Of a DNA stretch of 5,175 bases, positions 1 through 5,175 are shown in pieces. Position 1 is the stretch's first letter, and every line of letters begins with the position of its first letter. Source of the DNA: Sphingopyxis sp. GTDB taxonomy: Bacteria > Pseudomonadota > Alphaproteobacteria > Sphingomonadales > Sphingomonadaceae. Under the pieces are notes generated by a model. The model was not told the origin of the DNA. It saw only the letters and a program-made list of their open reading frames with translations, and ran no database searches. The DNA lies in contig JAAUPH010000205.1 of NCBI GenBank assembly GCA_012035435.1, forward strand, positions 1-5,175. Reading direction: 5' to 3'. A program made the position numbers and the translations under genes.

Positions 1-64
1 CAGCGGACAGCGTCGCGTCCTTGACGGCGCTGCCGTCATGTTCAACCCAAACGAGCGTTTTCAT
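1..64 (-). CDS. etfA: Electron transfer flavoprotein alpha subunit, 5' end only
   Basis: Only the first 21 codons are in the window; they read MKTLVWVEHDGSAVKDATLS and then A before the edge. This is the usual N-terminus of bacterial EtfA, the FAD-carrying subunit of the heterodimer that passes electrons from acyl-CoA dehydrogenases to ETF:ubiquinone oxidoreductase. Two ATG codons stand in tandem (67-65 and 64-62). I chose the second because it gives the canonical MKTLVW start; the first would add one Met. A Shine-Dalgarno-like AAGGA at 77-73 lies 5 nt from the first ATG and 8 nt from the second, so it does not settle the choice. The gene follows etfB in the same direction, as in the normal etfBA operon, but the gap is unusually long (116 bp) and holds a REP-like inverted pair. 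Confidence 0.9.
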   Translation of the reverse strand, partial: MKTLVWVEHDGSAVKDATLSA

Positions 65-72
65 CATTTGTT

Positions 73-77
73 TCCTT
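73..77 (-). promoter_or_regulatory. Ribosome binding site of etfA
   Basis: AAGGA on the minus strand, 5 nt before the first and 8 nt before the second of two tandem ATG codons. It shows that etfA has its own translation start and does not depend on coupling to etfB. Confidence 0.65.
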
Positions 78-90
78 CATCCCTTCTCTT

Positions 91-162
91 CGCATCGAGC
101 GAAGTCGAGATGCCTCTCGGCGTGGTGCAACCCCGATGGGTGTCTCGACTTCGCTCGACACG
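91..162. repeat. Inverted pair of REP-like palindromes (BIME-like) between etfB and etfA
   Basis: Two 22-nt units lie head to head at 92-113 and 140-161. They share a 16-nt core, TCGAGCGAAGTCGAGA, at 95-110 on the plus strand and at 158-143 on the minus strand. Each unit is also a small imperfect hairpin: the first is closed by GCATC/GATGC, the second by GTGTC/GACAC. The flanks outside the core differ between units (GCA...TGC against GTG...CAC), yet each keeps its own pairing, which is the compensated pattern of REP elements. The two units can instead pair with each other over the 16-nt core into one long hairpin with a loop of about 32 nt. I recall this core as widespread between genes in sphingomonads; that is memory, not a search. 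On the etfBA transcript it could act as a stability or attenuation hairpin. Confidence 0.75.
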
Positions 163-183
163 AACGGGAATGGAATCAATATG

Positions 184-932
184 TTAGGCTCCGACGCCCA
201 ACGTCTTCAATTTTTCAACCAGCGTGTCGACATCGGCGACCTTGATCCCGGCTTGCCGCGCCGAGGGCTCGGAAACCTTCACCGTCTTCACACGCGGGGT
301 GGTGTCGACGCCGTAATCCGCAGGCGTCTTGGTATCGAGCGGCTTAGACTTTGCCTTCATGATGTTGGGCAGCGAGGCATAGCGCGGCTCGTTGAGGCGC
401 AGGTCGTGGTCACGATCGCGGGAAGCTTCAGCTTCACCGTCTCCAGCCCACCATCGACTTCGCGCGTCACATCGGCATGATCGCCATCGACCACCACGGC
501 GCTTGCAAAAGTGCCCTGCGGCCAGCCGGTCAAAGCGCCCAGCATCTGGCCGGTCTGATTATTATCGCCGTCGATCGCCTGTTTGCCCAGGATCACCATG
601 CCCGGCGCTTCGGCGTCGCAGATGGCCTTCAGGATCTTGGCGATGGCCAGCGGCTCTGCATCGTCATCGGTTTGCACCAGAATGGCGCGGTCCGCACCCA
701 TCGCGAGCGCGGTGCGCAGCGTTTCCTGCGCCTTGGCCGGGCCAACCGACACCGCGACGATCTCTGTCGCGACGCCCTTTTCCTTCAGGCGGATTGCTTC
801 TTCGATGCCGATTTCATCGAACGGATTCATCGACATTTTGACATTGGCCAGATCAACGCCGGTGCCGTCGGCCTTGACCCGCGGCTTCACGTTGTAATCA
901 AGCACCCGCTTTACCGGGACGAGGATTTTCAT
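184..932 (-). CDS. etfB: Electron transfer flavoprotein beta subunit, disrupted by an apparent one-base deletion
   Basis: EtfB binds AMP and docks ETF onto acyl-CoA dehydrogenases in the cytoplasm. The start ATG (932-930) has GGAG at 944-941, 8 nt upstream, and gives [19 protein letters not shown]. Family features in the first frame are [11 protein letters not shown] (36-46), the AMP-site motif [13 protein letters not shown] (116-128), and the ETF-beta signature around residues 155-176 (VDGGLE...LPAIVTT). After codon 176 that frame leaves the family and stops at residue 191 (stop at 357-359). The adjacent frame resumes exactly with [20 protein letters not shown] and runs 72 codons to TAA at 186-184. 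One missing base, the first of an Asp codon, restores a 249-residue protein, the usual family length. The lost part contains the recognition loop ([10 protein letters not shown]) that contacts dehydrogenases, so the truncated form should not work. Family identity is very sure. Whether this is a real pseudogene or a sequence error cannot be told here. Confidence 0.93.
402..408 (-). other. Frameshift site in etfB
   Basis: On the minus strand, codons 174-176 read GTG ACC ACG. The next bases, AC CTG CGC CTC AAC, fit the conserved TTDLRLN only if one base is supplied before 404. The simplest reading is loss of one G from an ACG-GAC junction, or an equivalent one-base loss within 403-407. There is no long homopolymer and no slippery heptamer, so programmed frameshifting is not suggested. 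Confidence 0.88.
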
Positions 933-965
933 CGCGTCAGCTCCATCTCACTTATGCTGCACTGC

Positions 966-994
966 GCCATAATTGGCGTTTACGTAAACGTCAA
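966..994 (-). promoter_or_regulatory. Possible sigma-70-type promoter of etfBA
   Basis: On the minus strand TTGACG (994-989) matches the -35 consensus at five of six bases. After a 17-bp spacer, TATGGC (971-966) is a weak -10. The start site would fall near 960, giving a leader of about 28 nt before the etfB ATG. The whole spacer is occupied by the palindrome annotated separately. The weak -10 makes this a tentative call. Confidence 0.4.
973..994. promoter_or_regulatory. Palindromic operator upstream of etfB, LiuR-like motif
   Basis: The core CGTTTACGTAAACG (977-990) is a perfect 14-bp palindrome. It extends to 22 bp (973-994, outer TTG/CAA) with a single mismatched pair (976/991), so 10 of 11 base pairs agree. 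It sits about 40-60 bp upstream of the etfB ATG and covers the putative -35 to -10 interval, where a repressor or a MerR-type activator would bind. The ACGTTTACGT style resembles, from memory, the motif of LiuR-type MerR regulators of branched-chain amino acid and fatty acid breakdown in proteobacteria, a pathway that needs ETF. The palindrome is seen directly; the regulator is inference, and no regulator gene is in the window. Confidence 0.6.
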
Positions 995-1007
995 CTAGGC
1001 GTGATTT

Positions 1008-1337
1008 TTACTGCTTTAGCGTTCCGCCAACGGGCAAGCCTTTTGCCGCGCCTTGCATACATTTTTTTGCGATCACCCAATCAATATGCCGCCCTGCTTT
1101 CGCGCCAACCATGCAATATTTAGCAGTCCGATCATCTGCATCATTGAAGGCTGCCATTATTACCACAAAACGCGCCAAGCTTTCACGCTGAGCCTTTACG
1201 CAACCATCTAGTGCTGATCTTTCGGTCATCGAACAAAATTCGTCGATGTCCGCACGCGCCTTCGCAAAGGAGTCCTCTGCCCTAACTTGCTGCGATAACA
1301 TGCAAAACAGAGCAGGCCCGAAAAGCAGCTTCCACAT
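1008..1337 (-). CDS. Small exported four-cysteine protein of unknown function, coupled to sucC
   Basis: I do not recognise this 109-residue protein. Its N-terminus is a typical Sec signal peptide: Met-Trp-Lys, a hydrophobic core ([11 protein letters not shown]), then a VRA cleavage site at about residue 20, followed by [10 protein letters not shown]. There is no lipobox. The mature part of about 89 residues has four cysteines (C35, C46, C75, C93), which suits two disulphides in the periplasm, and is probably helical. The ATG (1337-1335) shares its A with the sucC TGA stop; a GTG at 1340-1338 would add one residue and overlap by four bases. Either way translation is likely coupled to sucC. The gene is about 50% GC by hand count, against about 62% in a sampled 60-bp piece of sucC, and is richer in A/T-ending codons, so it may be a later insertion. 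Stop TAA is at 1010-1008. Reality as a gene is fairly likely; its function is unknown. Confidence 0.7.
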   Translation of the reverse strand: MWKLLFGPALFCMLSQQVRAEDSFAKARADIDEFCSMTERSALDGCVKAQRESLARFVVIMAAFNDADDRTAKYCMVGAKAGRHIDWVIAKKCMQGAAKGLPVGGTLKQ

Positions 1338-2545
1338 CACGCCACCGCCCGCACCTCGGCCACAATCTTCTGCGCCGCGTCGCCCAAATCATTGGCGGGG
1401 ACAATCGGCAGGCCGCTGTTGGCCAGGATATCCTTGCCCTGTTGGACATTGGTTCCTTCGAGCCGGACGACCAGCGGCACCGACAAATTCACTTCCTTCG
1501 CCGCCGCAACGATGCCGTCGGCAATGATGTCGCACTTCATGATCCCGCCAAAGATGTTGACGAGGATGCCCTTCACCGCAGGGTCCTTTAGAATGATCTT
1601 GAACGCGGCCGTCACCTTTTCCTTGCTCGCGCCGCCGCCGACGTCGAGGAAATTGGCTGGAAATTCACCGTTCAGCTTGATGATATCCATCGTCGCCATG
1701 GCCAGGCCCGCACCATTGACCATGCAGCCAATGTTCCCGTCGAGCTTGATATAGGCAAGGTCATATTCGCTCGCCTCCACCTCTGCCGGATCTTCTTCGG
1801 TGAGGTCGCGCAGTTCGGCCAGATCAGGGTGGCGGAACATCGCATTGCCGTCAAAGCCAACCTTGGCGTCCAGCACCAGCAATTTGTCGCCTTCCGCCGT
1901 CGGGCAAATGGCGAGAGGGTTGATCTCGATCTGCTCGGCATCGGTGCCGAGGAAAGCGTCATAGAGGCCCGACAGGATCTTGCCGCACTGCTTGGCCAGA
2001 TCGCCGGTCAGCCCCAGCGCCGCCGCGACGCTGCGCCCATGGTGCGGCATCAGCCCGGTCGCCGGATCGATGGTGATGGTGTGGATGAGCTCGGGCGTGT
2101 CATGTGCGACATCCTCGATATTCATGCCCCCCTCGGTCGAGGCAACCACCGCAATGCGGCTGGTCGCGCGGTCAACGAGCAACGCGAGGTAGAATTCCTT
2201 ACCAATATCGACGCCATCGGTGATGTACAGGCGATTGACCTGCTTGCCCGCTTCGCCGGTCTGGATCGTCACCAGTGTGTTGCCCAGCATGTCGCTCGCG
2301 TGCGCGCGCACTTCGTCGAGGCTCTTGGCGAGGCGAACGCCGCCCTTTGCATCCGGGCCCAATTCCTTAAACTTCCCTTTGCCGCGCCCGCCCGCGTGAA
2401 TCTGCGCCTTCACGACATAAAGCGGGCCGGGGAGCGCCGCGGCGGCGGCTACCGCTTCGTCCACCGTCAGCGCGGCAATGCCCTTGGGCACCGCGACGCC
2501 GAATTTCGCGAGCAATTCCTTGGCCTGATATTCATGGATGTTCAT
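1337..2545 (-). CDS. sucC: Succinyl-CoA synthetase (ADP/GDP-forming) beta subunit
   Basis: SucC, with SucD, converts succinyl-CoA and NDP/Pi to succinate, CoA and NTP in the TCA cycle. The 402-residue product begins with the family-standard [17 protein letters not shown]. The ATP-grasp domain shows K46 in [15 protein letters not shown] (44-58) and the metal ligands N209 (EINPL, 207-211) and D226 (LDAK). The C-terminal CoA-ligase domain carries NGAGLAM (277-283), LDVGGGA (300-306), [10 protein letters not shown] (330-339) and [10 protein letters not shown] (361-370). Length is near the usual 390-400. The start is fixed by homology. The Shine-Dalgarno is poor: six C residues directly precede the ATG, and the nearest purine run (GGAAAGG) is about 13 nt away. 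sucD does not follow; instead a small exported protein overlaps the stop by one base. The alpha subunit must be elsewhere. Confidence 0.97.
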   Translation of the reverse strand: MNIHEYQAKELLAKFGVAVPKGIAALTVDEAVAAAAALPGPLYVVKAQIHAGGRGKGKFKELGPDAKGGVRLAKSLDEVRAHASDMLGNTLVTIQTGEAGKQVNRLYITDGVDIGKEFYLALLVDRATSRIAVVASTEGGMNIEDVAHDTPELIHTITIDPATGLMPHHGRSVAAALGLTGDLAKQCGKILSGLYDAFLGTDAEQIEINPLAICPTAEGDKLLVLDAKVGFDGNAMFRHPDLAELRDLTEEDPAEVEASEYDLAYIKLDGNIGCMVNGAGLAMATMDIIKLNGEFPANFLDVGGGASKEKVTAAFKIILKDPAVKGILVNIFGGIMKCDIIADGIVAAAKEVNLSVPLVVRLEGTNVQQGKDILANSGLPIVPANDLGDAAQKIVAEVRAVA

Positions 2546-2674
2546 GGGGGGAGCAGCGCCTTTCCAGCGTTAGACAAGCAGGATTCGCTGGCGGCATAAG
2601 CACAAGTGGCGGGGGGATGCTAGTCCCGTTGCGCCCTCAAAATCCGTCATTGCGAGCGGGGCGAAGTGAAATAA
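2546..2674. other. Intergenic gap between crtZ and sucC
   Basis: This 129-bp gap separates the crtZ stop from the sucC start, both on the minus strand. It holds a degenerate repeat at its right end and a weak GGGA/TCCC hairpin near 2616-2627 on the minus strand, not followed by a T run. I see no convincing terminator and no good -35/-10 pair. The sucC promoter presumably lies here. Confidence 0.5.
2645..2666. repeat. Degenerate copy of a second short intergenic repeat
   Basis: CGTCATTGCGAGCG (2645-2658) followed by GCGAAG (2661-2666) resembles the CGTCATTGCGAGCGnnGCGAAGCAA type of dispersed palindrome that I recall from sphingomonad and other alphaproteobacterial genomes. The closing GCAA arm is changed to GTGAAA here, so the hairpin is decayed. 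It ends within about 10 bp of the crtZ stop codon. The match is from memory. Confidence 0.4.
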
Positions 2675-3193
2675 CTAGTCCGCTACCGCCTCGCGCAACA
2701 CCGCCACTCCCGCCTCCCGCTGCTGACGCAATTCGGCCTTCAGCTTGGCCGGATCGCGGGCAAAGATGAAACCGAAGCTGACCCCGCCTTCCTTGCCAAT
2801 CGTCGCGTGGTGGAGCTTGTGCGCTTGCACCAGCCGCTTGGCATAGCCGCGCTTGGGGACGTACCGAAAATAACGCTGGTGGACGAGCCCATCATGCACC
2901 AGTGTATAGATAATGCCATAGACGAGGATGCCGACGCCGATCCACGTCGCAGGCTCCCACGCCGATGCGCCCGCCACCAGAGGGCTGCCCCACATGAACA
3001 TCGAAATGCTCATCGCCGCGCCGACGATCCCGTAAAGGTCGTTTTTTTCGAGCGCATTATTGTGCGGCTCATGATGGTCACGGTGCCAACCCCAGCCAAA
3101 GCCGTGCATGATATATTTGTGGCTCGACCAGGCGACAAACTCCATCGCAAGCACGGTGGCGACGATGATCAGAAGGATGAAGGCGAGAGACAT
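2675..3193 (-). CDS. crtZ: Beta-carotene 3-hydroxylase, fatty acid hydroxylase superfamily
   Basis: CrtZ hydroxylates the C3 positions of beta-ionone rings (beta-carotene to zeaxanthin; 4-keto rings toward astaxanthin). It is a di-iron membrane enzyme. The 172-residue product has all four histidine clusters: HKYIMH (H25, H30), HRDHH (H37, H40, H41), HDGLVH (H100, H105) and HKLHH (H125, H128, H129). Hydrophobic segments lie at about 3-20, 54-73 and 82-100. The reading frame is open to 3292, but that extension overlaps the thioesterase gene and is not CrtZ-like. I chose ATG 3193, which gives MSLAFILLIIVATVLAMEF; a GTG directly before it (3196) is also possible. It starts 5 nt after the thioesterase stop with no clear Shine-Dalgarno, so translation is probably coupled. 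Length fits the family. No other carotenoid gene is in view. Confidence 0.93.
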   Translation of the reverse strand: MSLAFILLIIVATVLAMEFVAWSSHKYIMHGFGWGWHRDHHEPHNNALEKNDLYGIVGAAMSISMFMWGSPLVAGASAWEPATWIGVGILVYGIIYTLVHDGLVHQRYFRYVPKRGYAKRLVQAHKLHHATIGKEGGVSFGFIFARDPAKLKAELRQQREAGVAVLREAVAD

Positions 3194-3198
3194 CACGC

Positions 3199-3612
3199 TT
3201 ATATAGAGGTTTCTTGTCCCTTGGGAAAGAAGTAGGCGGCAATATCCGCCGTCACCCGGGCCGGGCGCAGCGTCGTGGCATCGATGCAACACCAGCTTGA
3301 TTTCACCTCGGCCAACACTTCCTCGCCGCGCTTGATCACCGTATTATAGAAAGCACGCGCGCCGTGCAGGCTTTCCAGCAGCACGGTGGCGACCACATCA
3401 TCTTCAAGGAACGCTGGCTTGCGATAGGTGATCTCATGCTTCAGTGCGACCCACGCACGTTCGGCCACCGCTTCGGGCGGGGCGAGACCGCGCCAATGCG
3501 CCAGCACTGCATCCTGCACCCAATTCAAGTAACGGCTATTGTTGACATGCCCCATGAAATCAATGTCATCGGGCAAAATCTTGATCGGGAATCGGAGAGA
3601 GAGCGTATCCAT
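3199..3612 (-). CDS. Hotdog-fold acyl-CoA thioesterase, 4-hydroxybenzoyl-CoA thioesterase (YbgC-like) family
   Basis: This 137-residue protein is a single hotdog domain that would hydrolyse an acyl-CoA thioester in the cytoplasm; the substrate cannot be read from sequence. The N-terminal motif DDIDFMGHVNNSRYLNW (15-31) matches the catalytic segment of the family: Asp18 as the likely catalytic acid, with G21-H22-V23-N24-N25 opening the central helix. HEITYRKPAFLEDDV (59-73) is the typical following strand pair, and length is standard (130-150). The start ATG at 3612 is the only one that keeps Asp18. Its upstream bases (TTTGTGAG) lack a Shine-Dalgarno. It is the first gene of a probable two-gene operon with crtZ, 5 bp downstream. 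Family is sure; a role in lipid or carotenoid metabolism is only suggested by the neighbour. Confidence 0.9.
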   Translation of the reverse strand: MDTLSLRFPIKILPDDIDFMGHVNNSRYLNWVQDAVLAHWRGLAPPEAVAERAWVALKHEITYRKPAFLEDDVVATVLLESLHGARAFYNTVIKRGEEVLAEVKSSWCCIDATTLRPARVTADIAAYFFPKGQETSI

Positions 3613-3723
3613 CTCACAAATCTATAGCATAGATATTACAATTTCCAGAATGCTCGCACCGGATGTTGGCTTGCAAACTTTCGCCATTCGCGCGTAGTCG
3701 GCGATGACAAGGATGATAACAAG
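3613..3723. promoter_or_regulatory. Divergent promoter region between the thioesterase-crtZ operon and leuC
   Basis: This 111-bp segment must contain promoters in both directions. It is AT-rich at the thioesterase end. An inverted repeat ATCTAT-AGC-ATAGAT (3620-3634) lies 7 bp before the thioesterase ATG and includes minus-strand TATGCT (3631-3626) and TATAGA (3626-3621), both -10-like. On the leuC side, TTGCAA (3671-3676) is a possible -35 with only a poor -10 (GTAGTC, 3694-3699). Neither promoter is certain. Confidence 0.45.
3709..3713 (+). promoter_or_regulatory. Ribosome binding site of leuC
   Basis: AAGGA lies 10 nt before the leuC ATG at 3724, slightly longer than optimal spacing. It is the only purine-rich match nearby and supports this start rather than a later one. 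Confidence 0.5.
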
Positions 3724-5160
3724 ATGACCAAACCACGCACGCTGTATGAGAAGATTTGGGACGCGCATCTGGTCGAGCGGCGCGATGACGGCACGTGCCT
3801 GATCTTCATCGACCGGCATCTGGTGCACGAAGTCACCAGCCCGCAGGCGTTTGACGGGCTGCGCGCCGCTGGCCGTGTGGTGCGACGGCCCGACCTGACG
3901 CTGGCCGTGCCCGACCATAATTTGCCGACGACGGCACGGCGCGACGGCGCGGGCAATCGCATCCCGATCCTCGATCCTGACAGCGCGGCACAGCTCGAAG
4001 CACTGGAGGCCAATGCCCCAGCCTTTGGCATCCGCTATATCGGCGATGCGGACCGCGAACAGGGCATCGTCCATGTCGTCGGTCCTGAACAGGGCTTTTC
4101 GCTGCCAGGCACCACGATCGTGTGCGGCGACAGCCATACCGCGAGCCACGGCGGGCTGGGCGCGCTCGCCTTTGGTATTGGCACCAGCGAGGTCGAGCAT
4201 GTGTTGGCGACGCAGACTTTGCTGTTGCAACAGTCGAAGTCGATGGAAGTGCAAGTTGACGGCGACGTCGGCCCCGGCGTCACGGCCAAGGACATCGTGC
4301 TGCACATCACCGGACTGCTCGGCGCGGCGGGCGGGTCTGGCTATGTCATTGAATATACCGGAAGCGCGATCCGATCGCTGACCATCGAAGGCCGCCTGAC
4401 CGTCAGCAACATGGCCATCGAGCATGGCGCGCGCGCCGGGCTAATTGCGCCCGATGAGAAGACATTTGCCTATTTGAAAGGGCGTCCGATGGCCCCCAAA
4501 GGTGCCGACTGGGACGCAGCGCTGGCGTGGTGGCAGACCCTGCCGACCGACGCTGGTGCGGTCTTTGACAAGCGGGTCGTCATCGACGCCGCGACCATTG
4601 CGCCCTCGGTCACCTGGGGGACCAGCCCCGAAGATGTCGTACCCATTACCGGCGCCGTGCCTGACCCCGCGAGCTTCGCCGACCCATCGAAGCAGGAGGC
4701 CGCGCGCAAGAGCCTGGCCTATATGGGCCTCACCCCCGGCACGCCGATGACCGCCGTTCGGGTTGAAAATATCTTCATCGGCAGTTGCACCAACAGCCGC
4801 ATCGAAGACCTGCGCGCCGCCGCCGCGGTTTTGAAGGGGCGTAAGAAGGCCGACGGCGTCAAATGGGCTATCGTCGTCCCAGGCAGCGGGCTGGTCAAGG
4901 CGCAGGCAGAGGATGAGGGCCTCGACCGCATCTTCATCGATGCTGGTTTCGAGTGGCGCGAACCGGGCTGTTCGGCGTGCCTGGGCATGAACCCCGACAA
5001 AGTCCCGCCGGGTGAACGCTGCGCGAGCACCAGCAACCGCAATTTCGAAGGCCGACAAGGTAAAGGCGGCCGCACGCACCTCGTCTCCCCGGCAATGGCC
5101 GCCGCCGCCGCAGTGGCGGGGCACTTTGTGGATATTCGGGAGTGGAGTTACAAGGCCTGA
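3724..5160 (+). CDS. leuC: 3-isopropylmalate dehydratase large subunit
   Basis: LeuC, with the small subunit LeuD, isomerises 2-isopropylmalate to 3-isopropylmalate in leucine biosynthesis, in the cytoplasm. The 478-residue product is an aconitase-family protein slightly longer than E. coli LeuC (466). It starts [17 protein letters not shown]. Visible motifs are [14 protein letters not shown] (30-43), [23 protein letters not shown] (134-156), and the three [4Fe-4S] cysteines: C355 in GSCTNSR, and C416 and C419 in [21 protein letters not shown] (436-446) is the conserved C-terminal substrate-site segment. No motif is missing. Stop TGA is at 5158-5160, leaving 15 bp in the window; leuD is expected just beyond but cannot be seen. 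It is transcribed divergently from the thioesterase gene. Confidence 0.98.
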   Translation: MTKPRTLYEKIWDAHLVERRDDGTCLIFIDRHLVHEVTSPQAFDGLRAAGRVVRRPDLTLAVPDHNLPTTARRDGAGNRIPILDPDSAAQLEALEANAPAFGIRYIGDADREQGIVHVVGPEQGFSLPGTTIVCGDSHTASHGGLGALAFGIGTSEVEHVLATQTLLLQQSKSMEVQVDGDVGPGVTAKDIVLHITGLLGAAGGSGYVIEYTGSAIRSLTIEGRLTVSNMAIEHGARAGLIAPDEKTFAYLKGRPMAPKGADWDAALAWWQTLPTDAGAVFDKRVVIDAATIAPSVTWGTSPEDVVPITGAVPDPASFADPSKQEAARKSLAYMGLTPGTPMTAVRVENIFIGSCTNSRIEDLRAAAAVLKGRKKADGVKWAIVVPGSGLVKAQAEDEGLDRIFIDAGFEWREPGCSACLGMNPDKVPPGERCASTSNRNFEGRQGKGGRTHLVSPAMAAAAAVAGHFVDIREWSYKA

Positions 5161-5175
5161 CGAAATAGTGCAACC

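Noticed and set aside
91..162. CRISPR repeats or a transposon end
   Set aside because: There are only two inverted units, with no direct repeats, no regular spacers, no transposase and no target-site duplication that I can see.
400..415. Programmed ribosomal frameshift in etfB
   Set aside because: No slippery heptamer (X XXY YYZ) or downstream stimulatory structure is evident, and EtfB is not known to use frameshifting. A deletion or sequence error is simpler.
477..998. A 173-codon plus-strand open frame opposite etfB
   Set aside because: It mirrors the etfB codons, spans the etfB promoter and operator, and resembles no family.
1829..2599. A 256-codon plus-strand open frame opposite sucC
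   Set aside because: It lies almost entirely antisense to a clearly identified sucC, has the Arg/Ala/Gly-rich, family-less composition of a high-GC shadow frame, and shows no domain I recognise.
2612..2628. Rho-independent terminator after crtZ
   Set aside because: The minus-strand GGGA/TCCC stem is only four pairs and is followed by C residues rather than a T run.
3194..3292. N-terminal extension of crtZ starting at 3292
   Set aside because: The extra 33 residues overlap the end of the thioesterase gene in another frame, lack CrtZ similarity and have no ribosome binding site. ATG 3193 gives a normal CrtZ start.
3622..4425. A 267-codon minus-strand open frame opposite the 5' part of leuC
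   Set aside because: It is a shadow of leuC, whose motifs are intact throughout. It has no recognisable domain, and its end runs into the divergent promoter region.
4441..5124. A 227-codon minus-strand open frame opposite the 3' part of leuC
   Set aside because: Antisense shadow of leuC with no ribosome binding site or protein motif.

Overview
The window looks like an ordinary chromosomal stretch from a high-GC alphaproteobacterium, most likely a sphingomonad (Sphingomonas/Sphingopyxis/Novosphingobium group). The basis is protein style (EtfB, SucC, LeuC), the presence of a CrtZ-type carotene hydroxylase, and short intergenic palindromes whose core I remember as common in sphingomonad genomes. 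This taxonomic call is inference from memory, not a search.

Layout. Positions 1-3612 are all read on the minus strand; 3724-5160 is read on the plus strand, divergently. In minus-strand transcription order (right to left) there are: a hotdog-fold acyl-CoA thioesterase (3612-3199); crtZ five bases after it (3193-2675); a 129-bp gap holding a degenerate repeat; sucC (2545-1337); a small exported four-cysteine protein whose ATG overlaps the sucC stop by one base (1337-1008); a 75-bp gap with a strong palindromic operator and a possible promoter; etfB (932-184), which carries an apparent one-base deletion; a 116-bp gap occupied by an inverted pair of REP-like palindromes; and the first codons of etfA (64-1), cut by the window edge. 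On the plus strand leuC (3724-5160) is complete, and its usual partner leuD would lie beyond the window.

How the genes fit together. sucC (succinyl-CoA synthetase beta) and etfBA (electron transfer flavoprotein) belong to central energy metabolism. EtfBA takes electrons from acyl-CoA dehydrogenases, and the succinyl-CoA from branched-chain and odd-chain acyl-CoA breakdown enters the TCA cycle at the SucCD step. The palindrome upstream of etfB resembles the operators of acyl-CoA/branched-chain catabolism regulators (LiuR-like), which would suit that role. The thioesterase-crtZ pair looks like a two-gene operon, with CrtZ acting in xanthophyll synthesis. leuC is leucine biosynthesis and looks unrelated apart from the shared 111-bp divergent promoter region.

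The points most worth a second look are the etfB frameshift (real mutation or sequence error), the REP pair with compensating stem changes between etfB and etfA, the operator overlapping the etfB promoter, and the uncharacterised, lower-GC exported protein coupled to sucC. I found no sign of a defence system, CRISPR array, transposase, tRNA or rRNA. No stretch longer than about 130 bases lacks a gene.
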